Origin: Capra hircus
Lineage: Eukaryota > Chordata > Mammalia > Artiodactyla > Bovidae
Assembly: GCF_001704415.2 (NCBI RefSeq)
Contig: NC_030813.1
Location: forward strand, 12,108,001-12,172,000
Reading direction: 5' to 3'
Length of the DNA: 64,000 nt
Shown here: positions 12,669-24,370 of the stretch, piece after piece
Layout: every line of letters starts with the position of its first letter
How positions within the stretch are numbered: the first letter of the stretch is position 1
Made by a program: the position numbers and the translations under genes
The notes under the pieces: model-generated
Database searches by the model: none
What the model was told of the DNA's origin: nothing
Seen by the model: the letters and a program-made list of their open reading frames with translations, nothing else

Positions 12669-14056
12669 AAAAGTCAAATGTGAGTAAGCTCCTGAAGGTT
12701 CTTTCAGAGTCCAGTAGTTTTGCCAGCTTAGCCAATGGAACAAATGATATTCTATCAGAGGTTGTGACCCACAGAGTTAAATTCCAATTTTGATAGTCTG
12801 GCTGACCTCTTCAAAAGGCTATTGATTACTTAATGAACCAACTATTGCTCCATGTGTCCTTAAACCTCAAGATATGCCCATGAAGCATCAAATGAAGTGA
12901 ATATTTGCAAATTGTCTGCACACCTGGATATGAACCCCCAACTGTCTATTACTAATTCAAGACCTAGTGTTTTACTGGCTTTAGTTATTTTATGGAATTA
13001 TCTGATTTAGTCGGCCACTTGGATCAAGGTAATTAAATAAACATTGCACCTATTAAGGACTATTCATGGACACCAGCCCTTACAAATATCCTTGGTTCCA
13101 AAAAACACCTGCTGCTGCTGCTGTATCTTCTCTTATCTCTCAGGCGCAGTGAAATTACTGTTACATGTACAGTACCAGCAAAGGAATGTTTTGATTACTG
13201 AGCACATAGTTGGAATTCTTTTATTTGTCCAGTTGAACCTGATGTTCCTATAAATACACCAGAAGATAAGAATAAAGAAATGGGATGCTTTGTTGCTTCT
13301 GAAGTCTGAAGATGCGCTCAAATCTTCCTCTCTCCAAAATGACAGTGAGCACCTGCTCTAGCCTTGCACACCTAAGCTATGACAAATGAAGGAAGTTTCT
13401 ATGATTTTCTTGTATCACTTCAAAGGCAAAATTCACTTCAGAGATCCTCTGGGATTCCGATTTGGGCAAACTCAACATGGGCTCAGGATATTCAGCAGCT
13501 TTCAACTTAGAGAAGAAGAGTGTTACAAAGTTAAAAGTGCATGAGGCTACTTGGTCTCTCCTATTCTTAAAAAAAAAATGTGCTATAATTTCAATAATTT
13601 AAATGCAAAATAGTTTCATATTTTACTGGCGATGTCAGAACTTCTGTGAAACTTCATGACATTCTGGGACATTTCCATCTTTCTTATTGTCTGAGTGAAA
13701 TTAGTGTTTGAGAGTTCTTTGCATATTCCTAGCTCAGAGTATGATTTGCATATTTTGGCGTTTAAACCAAAGTAAGTTTTGATCAAATTAGCATTATATC
13801 AGCCACTTTTTCCTTTTATATTATTTTATTCTCCAGAAAGTCTTTTAAAAAAAAAAAAAAGAACCACATTATTAAAGAATAAATATAACAATAAAATGAA
13901 CAATCTTCATTTTCTCTGTCACTGCAGTGTTATATCTGCACTGGCAATAATTAAACTCCTATATCTTAGGAGTTTAGGATGAGAACATAAATGGAATCAA
14001 GAGAGCAGTTTGGTAGAACTCAAAGACCTTAGTATTAAATAAACTAGGACTGAGGG
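12669..14056. other. Intergenic DNA, no gene seen
   Basis: A five-unit CTG run at about 13109-13122 and an A14 tract near 13847 are the only simple repeats. I see no supported gene. Confidence 0.5.
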
Positions 14057-14391
14057 GCTTCCCTGGTAGCTCAGCTGGTAAAGAATCCACCTGCAATGCA
14101 GGAGACCCTGGTTCAATTCCTGGGTCAGGAGATCCCCCCAAAAAGGGATAGGCTACCCACTCCAATATTCTTGGGCTTCCCTGGTGGCTCAGATGGAAAA
14201 GAATCCAACCACAATGCAGGAGACCTGGGTTTGATCCCCTGGTTGGGAAGATCCCCTGGAGGAGGGCATGGCAACCCACTCCAGTAATCTTGCCTGTAGA
14301 ATCCCCATAGACAGAGGAGCCTGGTGGGCTACAGTCCAAGGGGTCACAAAGAGTCAGACATGACTGAGTGACTAAGCACAGCCCAGCAACT
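14057..14391 (+). mobile_element. Bov-tA SINE with duplicated tRNA-like head
   Basis: A first tRNA-Glu-like head and short Bov-A stub (14057-14172) ends at ccaatattctt and is fused directly to a second head starting gggcttccctggtggctcag. A full Bov-A body follows, ending cagacatgactgagtgacta. The same head-stub-head order recurs at 63452-63745. Confidence 0.85.
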
Positions 14392-14487
14392 AGGACTGTT
14401 TCCTGGTTTTACATCCTACTGATTGTATAATCTTTGAGACTGAGTCTCAGCTTCTTTGTCTGTAAAATGACAGTAATATCATCTACT
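14392..14487 (+). mobile_element. MIR SINE fragment
   Basis: Contains a MIR-like core (tctcagcttctttgtctgtaaaatg followed by acagtaatatcatctac, read in two parts). It is old and partial. Confidence 0.5.
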
Positions 14488-14872
14488 TTTGTGAACTGAA
14501 TGTTTGTGTCTCTCCAAAATTTATGCATTAAAATCCTAATCCTCAATGTGATAATATTAGGAGGCAGAGCATGTGGGAGGTAATGAGACCATGAGCATGG
14601 AGTTTTCATGAATAGTATTAATGATCTTATAAGAAAAGGCACACACGAAACAACTTGCTTCTTTACTTTCTCTGCTCTTCACCATGTGAGGATACAAAGA
14701 GAAGAGAGCCATCTATAAACCTGCAAGAGGGCCTTCGCCAAGAACCCAACCATGCTGGTACTCTGATCTCAGACTCCCAGCCTCCAGAAAGATGAGTAGT
14801 AATTGTTTGGTATTTAAGCTACCTAGTCTGTAGTTTACCTGTTATGGCAGCCTCTGTTGACTAAGACACCTA
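14488..14872 (+). mobile_element. MLT1-type LTR (ERVL-MaLR)
   Basis: Ordered MLT1 landmarks are visible: gaactgaatgtttgtgtctc, tgcattaaaatcctaatcct, ccatgtgaggatacaaagag, cccagcctccagaaag and a final gactaagaca. It is a solitary LTR with no internal region beside it and no coding capacity. Confidence 0.7.
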
Positions 14873-14957
14873 CCAAATAAGGATGGGGTATGTATTATAT
14901 CTAGCATAGTACTCACCCATAGGAAACTCTCAGCAGTTAATCATAATACTAATACTG

Positions 14958-15146
14958 CTGAACTGAAGTGAAAGTCAATCTGTTGTGTTCGACTCTTTGC
15001 GACATATAGTCCATGGAATTCTCCAGGCCAGAATACTGGAGTGGTTAACCTTTCCCTTCTTCAGGGATCTTCCCAACCCAGGGATCAAACCCAGGTCTCC
15101 TGCATGGCAGGAAGATTCTTTACCAGCTGAGCCACAATACTGCTGA
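14958..15146 (-). mobile_element. Bov-tA SINE
   Basis: Reverse-strand Bov-A body followed by the tRNA-like head (cccaggtctcctgcatggca, then gattctttaccagctgagcc). A short aatactgctgaa-like repeat flanks it (near 14948 and 15137), consistent with a target-site duplication. Confidence 0.85.
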
Positions 15147-15164
15147 AGTGGTGTTCTAATTTAC

Positions 15165-15448
15165 TTTTGTTGTTGTGTAGTTGCTAAGTTGTTCAGTTGG
15201 TTCTAGTTAGTTAGTTGTTCAGTTAGTTAGTTGCTGAGTCGTTCAGTTGCTAAGAGTTGTCATGCGCAACTCTTGTGACTCCATGGACTGGAGCTCACCA
15301 GGCTCCTCTGTCTATGGGATTTTCCAGGTAAGAATACTAGAGTGGGCTGCCATTTCCTACTCCAGTTGGTCTTCCCGACCCAGGAATTGAACCTATGTCT
15401 CCTGTATTGGCAGGTGAATTCTTTACCACTGAGCCATCAGGGAAGCCT
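15165..15448 (-). mobile_element. Bov-tA SINE with expanded gttagtt tail
   Basis: The body and head are standard Bov-tA on the minus strand. The SINE 3' tail at 15168-15255 is an expanded, imperfect array of gttagt and gttcagt units, longer than in other copies here. Confidence 0.85.
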
Positions 15449-15861
15449 TTAATTCACCTTAAGTCACTTCTAAAAAGCTATTAAAGCACTTAATAGTTTC
15501 TAAATTGGTTCCTGAATTGTGCCATTAGGATCTATTTTGTAGGACAGATACAAAGTAAGCCACAATTTGTGGCTCAAGGAGTTCACTGTATACTGGGAGA
15601 AACAGATATATACAAATATTTACAATAAGATGGCATACAGGTTCAAAGAGCTGTTTATGCAAAGTGACTTGGGTTATAAAGGAAACGACTAACTATGAGA
15701 TGTGGAAGTATGGAAAGGTTCACAGAGCAGAGGACATTTGGTCTTATCGATTATGTAGGTTTTTTCCTAATAAATGCAATTACCTAGTAAAGAGGGCCCT
15801 TTATGGGAAGCAAAGGGCGCTGAATTGCTGCTTTTTTCCAGCAACTTAGGGCCCAAGATCT

Positions 15862-15998
15862 CCAGCTGCTGCTGTTATTGTTGCTATTGTTCAGTCGCCC
15901 AGTCGTGTCTGAGTCTTTGCAACCCCATGGATGGCATTACACCCGGCCTCTGGAGGGGGGAATGGCAAGCCAGCCCAGTATACTTGCCATGAGAACCT
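15862..15998. mobile_element. Bov-A/BovB-derived fragments, opposed orientation
   Basis: The left part (gttcagtcgcccagtcgtgt onwards) is reverse-strand Bov-A or BovB tail. The right part (ggggaatggcaagccagccc to catgaactgtatag) resembles forward-strand Bov-A. The two are joined near 15945. Confidence 0.55.
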
Positions 15999-17287
15999 CA
16001 TGAACTGTATAGAAAAGATCCACAGCTACCACTTGCTCTAAAACCCAGAGATGAGACTGTGGCTCCACCGCCAGTCCCGCCTGCAACTGCAGGCAAAGCA
16101 AGCCACCCCATGACCTTTAATTACTGTGTCCTGTGGCTTCTGAAACAAATCCCTCCAAACCTCCAAATCCCGTCTTCCTGTGTCACCCATGAGAAGTCCA
16201 TGCTTCCTAGATCGCTCAGTTTCAGGCAGATATTCATCCCCACCCTTCTCTCAGCCCCGCTGGTCTGACCACACGTCTCCTAGACTCTTGGCCAGCTAAG
16301 CCCTTCTGCCCAAGCTTATTTCCTGTCGTCAGAAAACTTCCTTCATTATCCTCTTCACTGAACATTTTCTTCAGAGTTTTGCTGAATTTTAACTTTGACT
16401 CTTGGAAACACCGCTTTCCCTCGAGCCCTTCAAATGAAGGGTTTATTTTCACATTTTCCTCTCATACTCTAAGTACCATTTACGCCTGGAGCTTATGAGA
16501 GTGGCCTCTCTGCTCCAAACCATCCCTCCTCTTTTCCCCTTCAAAACTTTCATGTCTTTTGAAACGTCAAGTCTCATACCTTGCCACTTTGTATCCCTCC
16601 TCATTGGATGTGTATGGACCTCTGAGTAATTGATTTTTGCTCCTTATGTCATTTTGCTTACCTGTCATCATGGCTATCTATTTTCAAAATCCAACTAGAT
16701 GATCCAACTAGCACCTTCGCCTCTAAATGCTTTTGTTTCCTTGGTTCCAATTACCTACCACTCACATGTCACACCTAGACCTTGTCATCACCTCAAACTG
16801 TGCCATCTCTGAATTTGTTTTAAATCATTTCATTCTATCTTCCTCTGTTCTTCCAGTCTACTCACTCTAGTACTTTGTTCTTCAAGACCATCAGTTCATT
16901 GACCCTGTGACTTACTGTTATTCATCATAATCCCATGTTTTCACATGTCACTCAATCCAGCTTGTTTTCATGACATTGCCCTACTGCTTCCCAACCATTG
17001 TCTTTAACTCCCTTTTCCCTTTCTTCCTCAAGCGTGCTTTCCTAGCAAAACTTAAACTATAGTCAGATCCAACTAACTATTAACCTGTTCCTACATTTAA
17101 GTGGCTGAATACTCCTAGCAAATATTACATAATTATGCTTATTGGCATCACCCATGAATGACCTCTTGCCAGAGACAATGGCTAAGTTAATGTCTTCATC
17201 ACTTTCTCCTCTGAAATGTTTTTTTCTCTAGGTATATTACTCATATTTATATGATCACCTTGAGTGTGTTTGCATTTAAGACCATCT
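15999..17287. other. Intergenic DNA, no gene seen
   Basis: Pyrimidine-rich sequence that looks like old, unassigned repeat material. No open frame has recognisable content. Confidence 0.45.
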
Positions 17288-17507
17288 TACGGGAATTCCC
17301 TGGCAATCCAGGGGTTAGGACTCCCAGTTTCCACTGCAGGGGGCACAGGTTCAGTCTCTGATCGGGGAACTAAGATCCCACATGTTGCGAGGCAACAAAG
17401 GCTGCAAGAAGCAACTAGAGAGAAGCCCTTGTGCTCCAAAAAAAAAAAAATCCCCCATGCCCAACTAAACCCAGTGTAGCCAAATAAGTAAATTAAATGA
17501 ATAAATA
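17288..17507 (+). mobile_element. CHR-2 SINE with AAATA-rich tail
   Basis: It opens gggaattccctggcaatcca, has the B-box region ggttcagtctctgatc, the gcaactagagagaagccc segment, an A13 run, and ends ccagtgtagccaaataagta plus an AT-rich tail. The L1 starts directly at its 3' end. Confidence 0.85.
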
Positions 17508-19156
17508 CTTTTAAAGTTGCAGGATATAAAATCAACACACAGAAATCCCTTGCATTCCTATACACTAATAATGAGAAAGTAGAAAAAGAAATTAAGGAAA
17601 AAATTCCATTCACCATTGCAACGAAAAGAATAAAATACTTAGGAATATATCTACCTAAAGAAACTAAAGACCTATGTATAGAAAACTATAAAACACTGAT
17701 GAAAGAAATCAAAGAGGACACTAATAAATGGAGAAATATACCATGTTCATGGATCAGAAGAATCAATATAGTGAAAATGAGTATACTACCCAAAGCAATT
17801 TACAAATTCAATGCAATCCCTATCAAGCTACCAGCCATATTTTTCACAGAACTAGAACAAATAATTTCAAGATTTGTACGGAAATACAAAAAACCTCGAA
17901 TTGCCAAAGCAATCTTGAGAAAGAAGAATGGAAGTGGAGGAATCAACTTGCCTGACTTCAGGCTCTACTACAAAGCCACAGTCATCAAAACAGTATGGTA
18001 CTGGCACAAAGACAGACATATAGATCAATGGAACAAAATAGAAAGCCCAGAGATAAATCCACACACATATGGACACCTTATCTTTGACAAAGGAGGCAAG
18101 AATATACAATGGAGTAAAGACAATCTCTTTAACAAGTGGTGCTGGGAAAACTGGTCAACCACTTGTAAAAGAATGAAACTAGATCACTTTCTAACACCGC
18201 ACACAAAAATAAACTCAAAATGGATTAAAGATCTAAATGTAAGACCAGAAACTATAAAACTCCTAGAGGAGAACATAGGCAAAACACTCTCCGACATAAA
18301 TCACAGCAGGATCCTCTATGATCCACCTCCCAGAATTCTGGAAATAAAAGCAAAAATAAACAAATGGGATCTAATTAAAATTAAAAGCTTCTGCACAACA
18401 AAGGAAAATATAAGCAAGGTGAAAAAACAGCCTTCTGAATGGGAGAAAATAATAGCAAATGAAGCAACTGACAAACAACTAATCTCAAAAATATACAAGC
18501 AACTTATGCAGCTCAAGTCCAGAAAAATAAACGACCCAATCAAAAAATGGGCCAAAGAACTAAATAGACATTTCTCCAAAGAAGACATACGGATGGCTAA
18601 CAAACACATGAAAAGATGCTCAACATCACTCATTATTAGAGAAATGCAAACCAAAACCACAATGAGGTACCACTTCACACCAGTCAAAATGGCTGCGATC
18701 CAAAAATCTGCAAGCAATAAATGCTGGAGAGGGTGTGGAGAAAAGGGAACCCTCCTACACTGTTGGTGGGAATGCAAACTAGTACAGCCACTATGGAGAA
18801 CAGTCTGGAGATTCCTTAAAAAATTGCAAATAGAACTACCTTATGACCCAGCAATCCCACTGCTGGGCATACACACCAAGGAAACCAGAATTGAAAGAGA
18901 CACATGTACCCCAATGTTCATCGCAGCACTGTTTATAATAGCCAGGACATGGAAACAACCTAGATGTCCATCAGCAGATGAATGGATAAGAAAGCTGTGG
19001 TACATATACACAATGGAGTATTACTCAGCCGTTAAAAAGAATTCATTTGAATCAGTTCTGATGAGATGGATGAAACTGGAGCCGATTATACAGAGTGAAG
19101 TAAGCCAGAAAGAAAAACACCAATACAGTATACTAACACATATATATGGAATTTAG
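17507..19156 (+). pseudogene. L1 ORF2 C-terminal fragment (open, truncated)
   Basis: The frame is open from the 5' junction through 64 codons to the in-frame ATG at 17699 and on for 485 codons to a TAG at 19154-19156. It aligns by eye to the region after the RT catalytic box in mammalian L1 ORF2: IKYLGIYLPKETKDL, then NKWRNIPCSWIRRINIVKMS, LPDFRLYYKATVIKTVWYWH, DPFLTP-like LDHFLTPHTKINSKWIKDLN, the cysteine-rich CWRGCGEKGTLLHCWWECK, and IYTMEYYSAVKKN near the end. It lacks the endonuclease and the FADD-type RT active site, so it cannot retrotranspose. It is the longest open frame in the window but not a host gene. The ATG at 17699 is internal to the ancestral protein, not a true start. Confidence 0.9.
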
Positions 19157-19454
19157 AAAGATGGCAATGACGACCCTGTATGCAAGACAGCAAAAAAGAC
19201 ACAGCTGTGTATAACGGACTTTTGGACTCAGAGGGAGAGGGAGAGGGTGGGATGATTTGGGAGAATGGCATTCTAACATGTATACTATCATGTAAGAATC
19301 GAATCACCAGTCTATGTCTGACGCAGGATACAGCATGCTTGGGGCTGGTGCATGGGGATGACCCAGAGAGATGTTATGGGGAGGGAGGTGGGAGGGGGGT
19401 TCATGTTTGGGAACGCATGTAAGAATTAAATATTTTAAAATTAAAAAAAAAAAG
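17508..19454 (+). mobile_element. Young L1 LINE, 5'-truncated
   Basis: Contains the C-terminal half of ORF2, a G-rich 3' UTR (ggagagggagagggtgggat, then gggaggtgggaggggggtt) and an A-rich tail from about 19441. The 5' truncation removes ORF1, the endonuclease and the catalytic RT core. The open frame suggests a fairly recent insertion. No clear target-site duplication could be fixed, because the left flank is the AT-rich CHR tail. Confidence 0.9.
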
Positions 19455-19974
19455 ATAAGAAAAAAAAATACAGGATTTCCTCACTGCTAGCTGGGCCAAG
19501 AAATTTAATTGTCAGAAACTGCTACAAAACCCATAAGTAGTATATCAGACATTAGTTTTCTGTTGTATTTTGCTTTGTTTCATTATATAAAGCCACTAAG
19601 AACTTGTGGCAAGATCAGCTTTGAAATGTCTAGTCATCTAACAGTGTAGCCTAGGTGTATTTTTCTCCCCCTTGGCCCACAAACAAGATTTTAGACCATG
19701 TTCAATTTCCCAACTTCCAATGATCAGATATTTTTTCATGACATTTAACTTCCTACTATCAGATATTATTCAATGCCCTGGCCTTGGTTCTCCCAAAACT
19801 CATGAAGAATATTTCTCCTCCGAGGCAATTGCTTTATCCTAGATCTTGAACTCCATAAGCTCCTAATCTTGAGTCTTTATAGAATTCATCTGCTTAGAAA
19901 AGCTGCTTTGTATTTGCTGTAGCCTTCACCGAATGTTTCTTATTTTAGGGTGGTGGGGCAAGGGTCTAAGAAGA
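19455..19974. other. Intergenic DNA, no gene seen
   Basis: AT-rich with nothing recognised. Confidence 0.5.
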
Positions 19975-20130
19975 AAGGGTCTGTTTCCTTATCTGTAAAA
20001 TAAAAAGAAGAATAGAGAAGATATCTGAGGTGTATGAGACGTTTCAGTGAGTTAATATATGTCAATGCCTTAGTAGAGGCCCGGCATAGAACAAATCCAA
20101 TAAATGCCACTTTCATAATTATTACTTAAA
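19975..20130 (+). mobile_element. MIR SINE fragment
   Basis: The order tttccttatctgtaaaata, then gtgagttaatatatg and ccaataaatgcc fits the 3' half of MIR. Diverged. Confidence 0.5.
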
Positions 20131-21445
20131 TCAATCACTCAACCCCTGGCTACACATTGCCAAGTACAGGCCAACCTCTCCAAGGGAAGAATACTCAAAT
20201 TTTTTGGTTGGTTTTATTTGCTCCTTTGTCATCTATTGCTTTCCTGCTCTCCAGAGATTCTCCTTCAGGCTTCTATCGGCTTCTCTTCCCAGTAGGCATC
20301 CTAAGGTCCTCTCCATATTATTAATTCCAATACTTCAGTTACACTATATTCCAATTTCACTAAGATTCTCTGGGAAATTTATCAAATAGCAATTGTAAAA
20401 TACTTATGCAATTTTACAATAATTGTTATTGGAAGATGCCCTAATAGTATAATTGTTTAGAAGTAAAGATGCCAACAAACATTAAAGTTAGACTTAATTA
20501 TAACATTTGTTTGCCACATGAGCGCCATTGAGTCAGTTTATTTTCAGTGTATTTCAGTTTCAGTCAGTCTATTTCACTTTTCAAAATTTACCGGAAGCCC
20601 TTCATAAAATGTCAATCAGTGCTACTAGATTACTAACAAGAATTGCAGATTTTAAGCCCTCTAGTGGTCAACACCATGTTGATCAATTTTTAAGATTGAC
20701 GGTATTCTTCAAAGATAAAAAATTACTCTAATTTATAAAAATATCTCCACCAAAAGATGACAGGTCACTATTTATGTGCCCTAAACAATTTACTATGTTT
20801 GAAGGTGAGTAATTCACTCTATCAAAAAAAGTTGTTGAATACTTAATTGTTGTTAAATACTTAATTTGTTCCTAAAATCATATATTTGTCTCTATTATAG
20901 TAAAAAAGAATTGAGAATCCAAGATAAGTCATCAATACCTCCTGCCTTGAGTGTGGGTCCAATGTTTTAGTAACACAATAAGTTCAGTTTTTTATCATGG
21001 TATATCATATAGGCCAGATATGAGCACTTATTATTTATATGTATAGCTTAGAGGAGCTAATAAATATTTCTAAGTTTGTTTCTAATAGCTTTTTAAAAAA
21101 CAGATAATAATATCTACTTTATAAAAATTATGAAAAAGAAGCAAGATTAAAATGTATATTTTGACTAGTATACTGTATGGAACAGAATATCTGCTCTTCA
21201 AATCTCTAAAATAATTATGGTAGTGTTACCTCTGAGTAATAAAGGAAAATTAAGGTATTTCTCTAATTTCTTCAAAAACCATCCTCTTACTGTAATTACT
21301 TGATTAAGTCTAAACTCAAGTACATTTTATGTGTACTTAAATAATAATTATTCCAACTTTTAAGTTGTAAATGACTTAATAAGATAGTTAGCTTCTTTCA
21401 GAATTCTATGATTTAAGTTTTTAACACACTTACTAGTATGTCATT
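20131..21445. other. Intergenic DNA, no gene seen
   Basis: AT-rich. A gttcagt-like patch near 20530 is too short to call as a SINE. Confidence 0.5.
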
Positions 21446-21867
21446 GGAGAAGGAAATGGCACCCCACTCCAGTGTTCTTGCCTGGAAAATCCCATGGATG
21501 GAGGAGCCTGGTAGGCTGCAGTCCATGGGATCTCGAAGAGTCTGACACGACTGAGTGACTTCACGTTCACTTTCACACATTGGAGAAGGAAATGGCGACC
21601 CACTCCAGTGTTCTTGCCTGGAGAATCCCATGGATGGAAGAGCCTGGAAGGCTGCAGTCCATGGGGTCGCTGAGGGTCGGACATGACTGAGCAACTTCAC
21701 TTTCACTTTTCACTTTCACTTTTCACTTTCATGCTTTGGAGAAGGAAATGGCAACCCACTCCAGTATTCTTGCCTGGAGAATCTCAGGGACGGGGAGCCT
21801 GGCAGGCTGCCGTCTGTGGGGTCGCACAGAGTCGGACACGACTGGAGTGACTTAGCAGTAGCAGCAG
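21446..21867 (+). mobile_element. BOV-A2 SINE trimer
   Basis: Three Bov-A monomers lie head to tail: 21446-21591, 21592-21737 and 21738-21867. Each starts ggagaaggaaatggc. The first two end in cttcac and cactttcac linkers; the last ends in the cgactggagtgacttagcag (AGC)n tail. The common form in ruminants is a dimer, so this copy has one extra unit. Confidence 0.9.
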
Positions 21868-22127
21868 TGTGTCATTGGGTGGCGGGCCGTGCTGGGCCAG
21901 TGCTGCTCTTTGTGGGCTTAGCTGCAGCCAGCAGGGGCTATAATCCAGTTGCAGCGCACAGGCTTCTCATTGCAGTGGCTTCTCTTCTGGAGCATGGGCT
22001 CCGGCAGATGCGCACAGGGGCTCAGCAGTTGCTCTGTGGTGTGTGGAATCCTCCCAACCCAGGGATTCAACCTGTGTCCCCTGCATTTGCAGGTGGACTC
22101 CTGACCACTAGACCACCAAGGACACCA
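21868..22127 (-). mobile_element. CHR-1-like SINE
   Basis: The minus-strand head is ggtgtccttggtggtctagtgg followed by a degenerate B box, and the body reads agcagttgctctgtggtgtg and catgggctccggcagatgcg on the plus strand. It directly abuts the BOV-A2 trimer. Confidence 0.75.
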
Positions 22128-22691
22128 ACCATTGTGCCATTTGTTACAAGCAGGACTAAGTCTCAAGGACTAAAGGCAATATTAGATGATTTTTTTAATA
22201 TTACTATCTACAAGTCATTCTATATAATTAGTTTAGATGAAAATGAGAAGTAAAAAGGGACGTGACAGTGCTAATATATGGAAAATCACCCGATTTCTCT
22301 TAGTTCTAGAAATGTACATTGGCTTTCTGATGAAATTATGTACTATTTTGTTAGTTATATTTCACTTATAAAATATCCTTGCTTCATTATGTGACTGAGT
22401 ATATGTAAATACTATAAAAATAATACAACTTAGCCTTCATTCATTTTCTTCAACATAGAAGTTTTTACTCATGTGGATCAGGTGACCATTTATCATATTT
22501 CACTGTAAAGCCACCACATTAAGCTTTAATATCCTTCATGTGTAAAGCTAAATATCTGTTTCTATTTTCTAACTCCATATCTCTGCCAAAATTAGATCTA
22601 AAAAATGTCTAAAAGCAATTCTCTAGGGTTCTACTTCTAAAAAAAAAAAAAGAAATAAGATTGTAAGTTTGTCATTGCCAGATAAAATGAA
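22128..22691. other. Intergenic DNA, no gene seen
   Basis: AT-rich sequence with an A13 tract near 22640. Nothing else is recognised. Confidence 0.5.
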
Positions 22692-22806
22692 AGATCAGCT
22701 CAGTAGTGTCTGAATCTTTGGAACCCCATGAACTGCAGCACGCCAGCCTTCCCTGGAGCTTGCTCAAACTCATGCCCATCAAGTCAGTGATGCCATCTCA
22801 AGTCAA
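22692..22806 (-). mobile_element. BovB 3'-end fragment
   Basis: Reverse-strand BovB tail: gtgtctgaatctttggaacc, then catgaactgcagcacgccag and gcccatcaagtcagtgatgc. Short, diverged and non-coding. Confidence 0.7.
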
Positions 22807-22918
22807 TTTTTTTCAGATTATCAATGAATAATTATTTAGTGTATATTTTGTGCAATAATTTTTAGTATATTTATGTCCCAAATGTTACTTGAGGCATGCT
22901 TATTATTTATTATTCATT

Positions 22919-23206
22919 ATTTATCTGAAATTCATACATTGCTGTTGTTCAGTCACTAAGATGTGTCTAACCCTTTGTAAGCCCATGGGTAGAAGCACAC
23001 CAGGCTCCCCTATCCTTCACTATCTCTCAGAGTTTGCTCATATACATTGCTGATGTCCATTGAGGAAATCCAACCATCTCATCCTCTGTCATCTCCTTCT
23101 CATCCTGCCCTCAATCTTTCCCAGCGTCAGGATTTTTCCCAATGAATCTGCTCTTCAAATCAGATGGCCAAAACATTGGAGCTTCATTTATCTGAAATTC
23201 ATACAT
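22919..23206 (-). mobile_element. BovB-derived element with perfect 21-bp target duplication
   Basis: The insert (22940-23185) is a reverse-strand BovB 3'-end sequence starting tgctgttgttcagtcactaa and ending near ggccaaaacattggagctt. It is bounded by identical 21-bp direct repeats at 22919-22939 and 23186-23206 (ctgaaattcatacat is shared in both). Confidence 0.85.
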
Positions 23207-23807
23207 GGGGCATACTTATTCATTACCTGATATTTAGTAAAATTAAAATTTAACCAGTGGGCTATATTTTTATTTGCTGAATCTGGTAACCATTAGAGGA
23301 AGACAAAAATTATTTTGGAGGAAACATACAAAACAAATATTTCAAAACCTGCATCTTATATTTTAATTGGAGAATCAATGGATCTCCAGTCCCCGAGAAA
23401 TGCAAAGCCAATCCCTAAAGAATTTTACATATGTGGAGAGACGAAAAGGACTAGTTTTGCTCCAAATCTAGATTGTTTCTATTGCTCCTGGCATACTTTC
23501 AATTCTGATATAAATCTCATAAATAATTGACTCAGGAAATCTCTGAGAGTTAGAGGGTAATGTGCAGTCTGAAATGTAAAAATTTAGAAGTATTGTAGAT
23601 AACTGCCCTACCCACCAGAGACTAATTCACAATTTTAAAATATACATCCTTACCTTCTAAATCATAGCTAATTGAACCAGAAGTAGATGACACATTCAAC
23701 TGAAATCTCTTTACTAGAGATTTGTAGTTTGAATTATATTTTCTTTGTGTGACTGGACCTGAAATATGCAAAGGAGCAGCATTTGATGGGGTCTCTACTT
23801 ACCCATC
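23207..23807. other. Intergenic DNA, no gene seen
   Basis: A 71-codon open frame at 23315-23530 has no recognisable content. No other feature. Confidence 0.5.
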
Positions 23808-24370
23808 AGAGAAGGCAATGGCACCCTCCTCCAGCACTCTTGCCTGGAAAATCCATGGATGGAGGAGCCTGGTGGGCTGCAGTCCATGTGGTTGCACAGA
23901 GTGGGACACGACTGAGCTACTTCACTTTCACTTTTCACTTTCATGCATTGGGGAAGGAAATGGCAACCCACTCCAGTGTTCTTGCCTGAAGAATCCCAGG
24001 GACGGGGGAGCCTGGTGGGCTGCCGTCTATGGGGTCGCACAGAGTCGGACACGACTGAAGCAACTTAGCAGCAGCAGTAGCAGCCGCTTACTGATTGGAG
24101 AAGGCAATGGCACCCCACTCCAGTACTCTTGCCTGGAAAATCACATGGGCGGAGGAGCCTGGTAGGCTGCAGTCCATGGGGTCACGAAGAGTCCGACACG
24201 ATTGAGTGACTTCACTTTCACTTTCCACTTTCATGCATTGGAGAAGGAAATGGCAACCCACTCCAGTGTTCTTGCCTGGAGAATCCCAGGGACGGGGGAG
24301 CCTAGTCGGCTGCCGTCTATGGGGTCGCACAGAGTCGGACACGACTGAAGCAACTTAGCAGCAGCAGCCA
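23808..24370 (+). mobile_element. BOV-A2 SINE tetramer (two dimers in tandem)
   Basis: Four Bov-A monomers start near 23809, 23950, 24097 and 24240, forming two standard dimers separated by cagccgcttactgat. Both dimers share the variant gactgaagcaacttagcag; other copies read gaagcgactta. An 8-bp ttacccat lies outside both ends (23799-23806 and 24372-24379), and a degenerate cttactgat lies between the dimers. Confidence 0.9.

Noticed and set aside
17699..19156. 485-aa ATG-initiated protein as a host gene
   Set aside because: It is the L1 ORF2 C-terminus; the ATG is internal and the sequence continues in frame upstream to the truncation point, followed by an L1 3' UTR and A-rich tail.
21446..24370. 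CRISPR-like array of regularly spaced repeats
   Set aside because: The ~145-bp units are Bov-A SINE monomers in a mammalian genome, with related sequence throughout rather than unique spacers.
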